Positions 57,368 through 64,000 of a stretch of DNA of 64,000 nt are shown piece by piece (positions within the stretch are counted from its first letter, which is position 1; every line of letters begins with the position of its first letter). The stretch spans positions 19,432,419-19,496,418 of the forward strand of contig CM042179.1 of assembly GCA_023376005.1 (NCBI GenBank). Reading direction: 5' to 3'. Made by a program: the position numbers and the translations under genes. Under the pieces are notes generated by a model, which worked only from the letters and a program-made list of their open reading frames with translations, did no database searches and was not told the DNA's origin. Source of the stretch: Doryteuthis pealeii. Taxonomy: Eukaryota > Mollusca > Cephalopoda > Myopsida > Loliginidae.

Positions 57368-57980
57368 GGGAAGGTTGGTGCTTGGAGCATAGACTTATTT
57401 GTAATAATTCTTGTTTGGTGTGTTAGTAGAAAGGGGAGGTTGGTGCTTGGAGCATAGACTTATTTGTAATAATTCTTGTTTAATGTGTTAGTAGAAAGGG
57501 AAAGTTGGTGTTCAGTGAGGTTATTTGTTGGTTGGATTTTATGGCATCTCAACCTTTTTATGCTGAAGATGTTTTTTGTTTTATTCATTCTCGTTGGATA
57601 TTCAATTTAAAAAAAAAAACTCATTTTTTGATCTATTTAACTCATAGATAGGACCCTAACAGTTACAAACACTCTGGGTAAGAGTGGACCTGGGAGTAAT
57701 GGCAATGAAAGGGTACTACACTCCCCAGAGGTCCAGAATTGTAACCTTGCATATAGATGCTAGGGTTTGATGGGACCAGCTGTGATCAGAAGGAATCTCT
57801 CTGACCCCCCCCCCATCTAGCCTAAGTAAGGGCTAAAGTGAGTGTTGCATGTCATGGACTGCTCGGCCAGGTTTTTGTCACTTATGGCCAACAGGTGACT
57901 GCAGTCAGCATATTCTACAGTCACAGGGCAGGGACTTTGTAGGGTTACTATGATTGAGATTATAACCATAACTGTGAGTT
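57368..57980 (+). repeat. 65-bp repeats and family A, duplicate of 38,010-38,620
   Basis: Same order and landmarks as copy 1; differs by small indels, e.g. the C-run length near 57,806. Confidence 0.92.
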
Positions 57981-58885
57981 CCATGCTATTACATGTGGGG
58001 TGTGTGGAAAGGAGGTCATTATGCTGCATATGATGTAGATAACACCATTAGAAGGTTTCATTATATAACATGTGTGTATGTAAGTATATGTATATGTTGT
58101 GTGGGTGACTTATGCAGCATATAAATGACATTGGTTGGACTGTTAGTAAAGACTCAGTGCAGGTTATCTGCATTGACACAAAAAGGACCTATTGAGGGGG
58201 GTTTCTATGCGGTAAATGTTGAAGTGGGTAGGAAGGTTGGATGGGGTTGTTATGTGTGTTAGCTGGTAATGCCATATGAATGGTTTTATGAGTTGTTAAA
58301 TTTTAAGGTCTGATGTGTGTTTATGGTCTGTCAGGCCAGGAAGAAAAGTATAGAAATATAATAAATATGAATAAAATTCTTGAAAACTTTGAAATTAATC
58401 ATATGACTTTACACCAAAAGTAAGACATTTTCAGAGTAGATACTTAAATCTAACTGAATTACATATACTGACAGATTTGCTTTATTATTCCCTTAAAACC
58501 TTCTTTATGTAATCCATAAAGTTGTCAAAATACAGATGAATTTTTAAATTTTAATTTAAAAACAGATATAATTTGTTTGAATTAATGTAGAAAGGTAATT
58601 CTTTTTACTTGTATTTACTTAAACCATTTCTTTTTTAATAGTATTTTTTAGAATAATTTGATTAAATTTAGATCTTGAAATACCTTCATAAACTTGGTTT
58701 ATACTGAAGTGCAAAGAAAACTGCTTCACAAGTAGAATGTATGAAGAATTGTAGAAAATATCTGTAAATCATAGATAATTATGGCACTATAGATAATTTT
58801 TAAAAACTTTTATATGTTAAATCATTTTAACAAATGAAGGTTTTATATATGAAATATATGGAGAAAAGGGGATTGGAATGAATCC

Positions 58886-59063
58886 GACAGAATGAGGTAA
58901 AATAAGGAATGAGAAAACAAAACTCAGACAAAAATGTGTAGTATATTTCGCTGGAGTTTAAATTCAGTTTCTTCAAAGAGAAGCAGAATTCAATACTCCG
59001 GCGAAATATATTACACATTTTTGTCTGTGTTTTGTTCTTTAATTCCTTATTTTACCTCATATG
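58886..59063. mobile_element. Hairpin MITE, duplicate of 39,526
   Basis: Same imperfect hairpin with almost identical arms, so it predates the duplication. Confidence 0.8.
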
Positions 59064-61129
59064 AAATATATATTTCATTCACAATTTCAGGTACAAAATA
59101 ATTAATAACATTAATGAAATGGAAATACTAAAAACTCAATATGACTATTCTCAGTACGAATACATAGAAGTCCTCTAACATTTGTACTTATTTTATGCAA
59201 ATATTTGAAACTTTTTCATGATTTCTGTACCCAATTATTTTCAATAGACAATGCCTGACTTGAAGCACATTTTATATTATTAAAATGTATGAGTCTAAAA
59301 TATGCAATCTAAACTGATTAAAGATTTCCTATGCTTTAAACATATTGATCAGAAATTTATATTTGAATTAGAAAAAATACAAGAAAGATTAATGATAATG
59401 AATTTGATTCTTATAATTCATATGTCTACTCATACAATCTTATTATCTTATTTTCACAGCTGATATCTTGAAAATATGCAACTCAGCATTAATTGACTTC
59501 TTTTCAAAATATATATACATAAAAAATAAAAATATATTATTATTATTTTAGATACAATTTTTGAGATACGGGCTATATTTTTAAATAATTGCTTTCACAA
59601 GTTTGGGGTACATTATACATACTGTACATACACAGACTTGTGGATGTATAAGGTGTGCGCGCGTATGTATGCATGTGTGTGTTTATTAGCTAAGTTTTAG
59701 TTTTTAATCGATCACTTGAAAAATGAAAAATAAAATTTCTGCCAGTCAAAATATGTGACTCAAGTAAACAAAATGGCAGGAACCAGCCATTAATATCTCA
59801 TTAGTTGGAGAACTTCCTTTTTAGTTGCATGCAATCTAAATTTAGAAGTTTTAAAAACTACTTACAGAACTGTTGCAAATGAAAGAAAGATATTTTAAAG
59901 TTTTTACTTAGTATTCTCAAGTCCAATCATTTTAATATATATATATATATATATAGAATGTAGCAAGCCTGAGGAAGATTTTAAAATCTGAAATGTGTAG
60001 TGTCAAATTAAGTAAATAGAAGGTTTTTCCAAACATAAAATTCAAACAATTTTGTGAACTTTATGAAAAATATTTATTTTTCTCATACTGGATTCACATC
60101 AACAATGCTTGGTTACTGACAGTTTCTCACCTATATGATTTTTAAACCAAGTGGCTATGTTTGGGTTTTGTTCTCTGTAGGGAGGGGGTGAGGAGTCTTT
60201 ATATGGTTCTGACTTCATGTCCATGCTACTCTAACTTATATATACATGCTATATAAACAATATTGAGGGCTATTTATTTATAAATATAGCACACACACTA
60301 TATAATTATTAAATCAACATAATATTTTTGTTTATTTGGATATCCTAAACACTTTATATATGTTATCTCTAATAATGACTGACAATGCTTTATTGTAAAT
60401 AAACATGATAATATTCCAAATACTTTTTCTAACACATTTTGAGAAATTGAATCCCAGGTTTAGATTTGTACAGATAATGATAGTTCATTGAGAAATGATT
60501 GCATTGTGGTCATAGCAAATTCTTACAAGACTGTGTTGCTTAGTGCTAAATAAACTTCTTAGTTCAGTCATACTTTACCAATAATAATTTGAAATATTAC
60601 AGTTTAATAATCAGTGGCAAATTTATTATGTGTTAAGAGTTTACTTTTATTGAGTTTTAATTATTATATCTATATTAAAAGTTAAAAATTCAAAATGTGC
60701 TATTGTGGAACAAAAATAAATTTAATCAGATTACTGCATCAATATGCAGCCTGTGCAAAAAAAATTTTCTTAGCTATATTTCCCAATGTTGAAGATGCTA
60801 TTTGTACCTCTGAAATTTTACCTTGCATCTTACAGGTCAAAGGTTTTGGTTTTTTTAAAAATTTGACTCAATTTCATATCCCCCCCCCCCCCGATTTTTC
60901 AAGTATGTTAAACTTTTTTTTTTCTTTCTGAAATATCAAATAATCAAAAAGTTAATTTGAAGTTATTTAATGCCAAATCTGGATTTTTTGTATATATATG
61001 AGCAAATAGTTTGTAGGTAAATGGTTTTGTTTGGTTTAGTTTTATTAACTAGTAGAAAAAATGTTTCATTAACTTTATATATATTAATAAATTAGAAGAA
61101 ATAACTTCATGTGCATTAATAAACTGGTG

Positions 61130-61495
61130 GTTGACCCTCAGCCACTGTCTAATATCATCTATAAAAACGTTTGGCTATTTCTTTGCCATGAGAGCAATTT
61201 GAAGAATATGACTGGGATTTAATCATATAGATTCTATGGCTGGACATGACCAGCAAATTGATTGGATCATCAGGATTCTTTGACTGCTTGTTTAGTAATG
61301 TCTGAAGTGGGTTGTCACATAACCACTTAATACCCAGTTCATGGACTGTTCAGCCACCAGGATTTTTCCTCAAGCATTATGGGTTGCCACTCATGACCAA
61401 CAAGTGGAACCATTTTTGGGGTCTTACCCCTCTTCAGAGTTATAGTTGGTGTATTCTACAGCCCCAGCAGACAGGACAATTTGGTTTAAGATATA
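61130..61495 (+). repeat. Family A, duplicate of 41,755
   Basis: Same landmarks; one-base differences around 61,244 and 61,312. Confidence 0.85.
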
Positions 61496-62929
61496 TTTTT
61501 GTTCAGTGATCTTTAAGACAAATTCATAATAGCATTCTCCTACAACTTTTAACTTTCTCAGCAAAGAACTACTTGTCTTGTTTTTTCCTCCCTCTTCCAA
61601 GGAATTTAACCTTTTTTTTTATTAAGAGAATTCTTTAAAGATAAAAATAATTGATAATCCAAATGTGCAATACAGCAGATTAGTGAAAAATTTCCAACCA
61701 AACTAAGAATGTTTGCTTTGTTGCTAAAAAAGCATGTAGTCTAGCATTATCCTTTCTCTTAATTCTGGTTAAATATTTTTCATAAACGGGTGCTTTTAAT
61801 AAATCTTCTTGGAAACCATGTTTGTTTGAAGTAATGATTAGAAAGGGCTTATTGGAAAGGTTACCAGTTATTGGTAATGCTTGGTTCTAGGAAGGATATT
61901 TAGTTGCATCTCAGTTCACCATTGATACACTAACACTGAATAAATGGAAGGAAAGACAAGATCAGCTCATATAACACATATAGAACTTTTAATACATACA
62001 TATAAAAACATGAGAAGTATCACAAGAATACACAAACATGTTCCAATAGATGAAATGTGAAGATTATTCCATGAAGAACAGTGTAATAAAAATGGTGAAA
62101 AGTTTGATTTGTTTTTGGTCTGTGACTTGACATTTATGGAAACAAATGACAATATGGAAACAAATGACAATTTTATTTGCTGGGTGGTGAGACCAAATCG
62201 GTTCAAAGAAATACAAAATGCCAATCCATTTTGTATGAAGAGAATGAATGAAAGGTCTTATCTGTTCAAAGAATGGTAAAAAAAAACGAGCAATAAAGAA
62301 TTATGAATTCTCACATGACTAATGGATGTCCAAAGACATGCCCACAAATCCAATGGAAGACATTTATTGTCTCCCTAAAAATATCCCTTCCCTAAACAGG
62401 TTCATGAACCTATACAAGGAATGCTGCTTAAAAAGCAAAGATGAATAAAAAAGGGCTACACAATTTGTGTAACTGTAAATTTAAAATAAAAATGTATCAT
62501 GCTATACAGCAATGCAATCATGTTCATTCACAAGTAATAAAAGGAGAAATGTTCTCCAGAAAAAATGCTGTTGAAAATCAAAGCCTGAAATAAAAAGGTG
62601 TTAGGGTCACCCTAAAAAGGGCACATTCCACTGAGATTTTCTTTTTTACAACAGACGACAATGTTTTTTTTTTAAATACACCCATTTTACAAAATTTTAT
62701 TAAAATTAAATGAATATTTTAATTTTAGTTAAAAAAAACACTTAAAAAATTTTTTTAGTCTGGATTTTATCAATGACCAAAATTATATAAAAGGATCCAA
62801 TGATCCCAAATGTTTGCAGGTTTCTTGGACATTCATGGCCTCCGGATCTCACAGGAAACTTATAATGGTTTAAACAATGCAGTGACTTTCATAGAAGCAC
62901 AGAAAAATTCATCTTGGATTGCTGACTCA

Positions 62930-63580
62930 CACTGAACATACCCAGAACAACCATGGTCTTGCATGGCCTTAGCTTTCTGGTGGTTGTGGATGACCTTTTC
63001 CAAATTGCCAGAAATTTTTCTAATGCAAATATGGACACTAGTTATATGATTACCATACTCAAATGGCTATTTAGTCAATATGGCCTGCTTAAGACATTAG
63101 TATCAGACAATGGAACACAGTTCACATCCAAGTTGTTGCATCACACATGTCACTACCCTATCACACACAATTCACTGGTCAAGCAGAACATATTGTGGAT
63201 ACATTTAAATGTGTTCTGCTCAAAGCATAGCTGAAGGGAATAATGACAGAGGAGATTCTATATGCATTCTTCTTTTCATATAAAACAACACCAGTGAAAA
63301 ATGGCCTGCCACTAGCAGAGGCATTTATGGGATGAAAGCTCTGTACCACACTTGGATGTCTTATGCACCCCCCCCCCGCCCAACAGCAACAAAGGTAAAA
63401 CACAAGCCAAAATAAAGGGAAAACATTCTCGGTTGGTACACTAGTGTTAGAAATTACAGATATCCAAATTGGGCACCAGGTTTGATCCACAGACTAAAAA
63501 GACAGTTCGTCTATGATGTGCAAGTTGGAAATCAATTCTGGACACGGCACAAAAATCAAATACATTCCTAATACACCAGG
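62930..63580 (+). pseudogene. Ty3/gypsy integrase relic, duplication copy 2
   Basis: Same integrase as at 43,540 with LSFLVVVDD, SDNGTQFTSK and the GQAE-equivalent region. Indels fall at different places (after 63,024 and near 63,160), so the frames break differently. The longest frame here ends soon after the second Asp motif, while copy 1 reads through to the Glu. The region after it (63,790-64,000) repeats the LTR-like sequence. Confidence 0.85.
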
Positions 63581-64000
63581 AACAGTGTAATTAACAATAT
63601 TCCAGCCATTCCATTTGATTTGCTCATGGACATATGAACTACCATCTTTGTCACCTCCAATGCAGACAAATGCAAATGGGAGTAAAGGACCTCACAGAAA
63701 CTTGTCAAAGTGTAATCACACTAGAGTGAGCCACCTCCAAGTTAACCCCAAGTGTGCTTGCTATAGTTGAAAACTCAAATGGGGAAGCATTGGGGTTACC
63801 CTAAAAAGAACCAGAGTTGCTCTCCTTGGGGAGTAAAGTCAGTGAGTGACCTCCCATTAAGATATGGTGCATTGTGGAAACAAGACAACCTTGGGAAGAA
63901 GAAAGGTCACTATGAAACATGGTTAAAAGTACACATTATCTAGTCCGACACAGTTAAAAATGTAACAAAAGATAATTTATGTCACATGATCTGGCCACAG

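Larger units (their letters stand above)
54439..64000. repeat. Direct duplication, copy 2 (continues beyond window)
   Basis: Colinear with 35,079-44,598, including family E/(TA)n, the triple array, 65-bp repeats, family A copies, hairpin MITE, Z-like tract and gypsy relic. Indel differences scatter throughout. Some short frames open in one copy are broken in the other (for example at 60,745 against 41,373). Confidence 0.97.

Overview
This window looks like non-coding, transposon-rich DNA from a large, AT-rich animal genome. The tRNA-headed SINEs, RTE/jockey-like LINE debris, Ty3/gypsy pol relics, mariner and hAT-like remnants, abundant (TA)n/(CA)n tracts and very small isolated exons fit a mollusc, and a cephalopod is my best guess. 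That guess is inference; no single sequence proves it. There are no operons, no CRISPR array and no intact long gene.

Host gene content is sparse and lies on the minus strand. A terminal coding exon (53,643-53,804, stop codon, AATAAA signal downstream) ends one unknown gene. About 2 kb further along the minus strand, a probable untranslated first exon (ending at 51,575) and a first coding exon (50,672-50,570) with a clear signal peptide begin a second, secreted-protein gene. A further well-formed minus-strand exon lies at 10,738-10,669. It may belong to the second gene across a very long intron, but the splice phases do not match directly, so at least one exon would be missing between them.

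Layout: 1-3 kb holds a dispersed repeat (family A) with fold-back palindromes, a 36-bp tandem repeat and two LINE reverse-transcriptase fragments. 3.5-6.1 kb holds a decayed TTTACAGTAATG minisatellite split by a SINE, then a pair of inverted repeats. 7-10.2 kb holds a fold-back element, an exact 60-bp x4 array and a 218-bp palindrome. 12-24 kb holds a short LINE head-plus-tail retroposon with a target-site duplication, family C repeats, two SINEs, a tRNA-like sequence and a hAT-like 2-kb element. 23-28 kb holds transposase relics, an LTR/promoter-like stretch and another family A copy with palindromes. 30-33 kb holds MITEs, direct repeats and an internally deleted LINE. 33.3-36 kb is a large inverted repeat carrying nested MITEs.

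The dominant structure is a direct duplication of at least 9.5 kb: 35,079-44,598 and 54,439-64,000, the second copy running off the window. The copies differ mainly by single-base insertions and deletions. The first copy contains an N, and the second starts at the end of a noisy 98-bp tandem array, so an assembly artefact (duplicated haplotype or badly joined long reads) is as likely as a real recent duplication. Both copies carry a broken gypsy integrase, a hairpin MITE, family A repeats and a 160-bp triple array. Beyond the first copy, at 45-46.2 kb, gypsy reverse transcriptase and RNase H relics lie on the opposite strand to the integrase.
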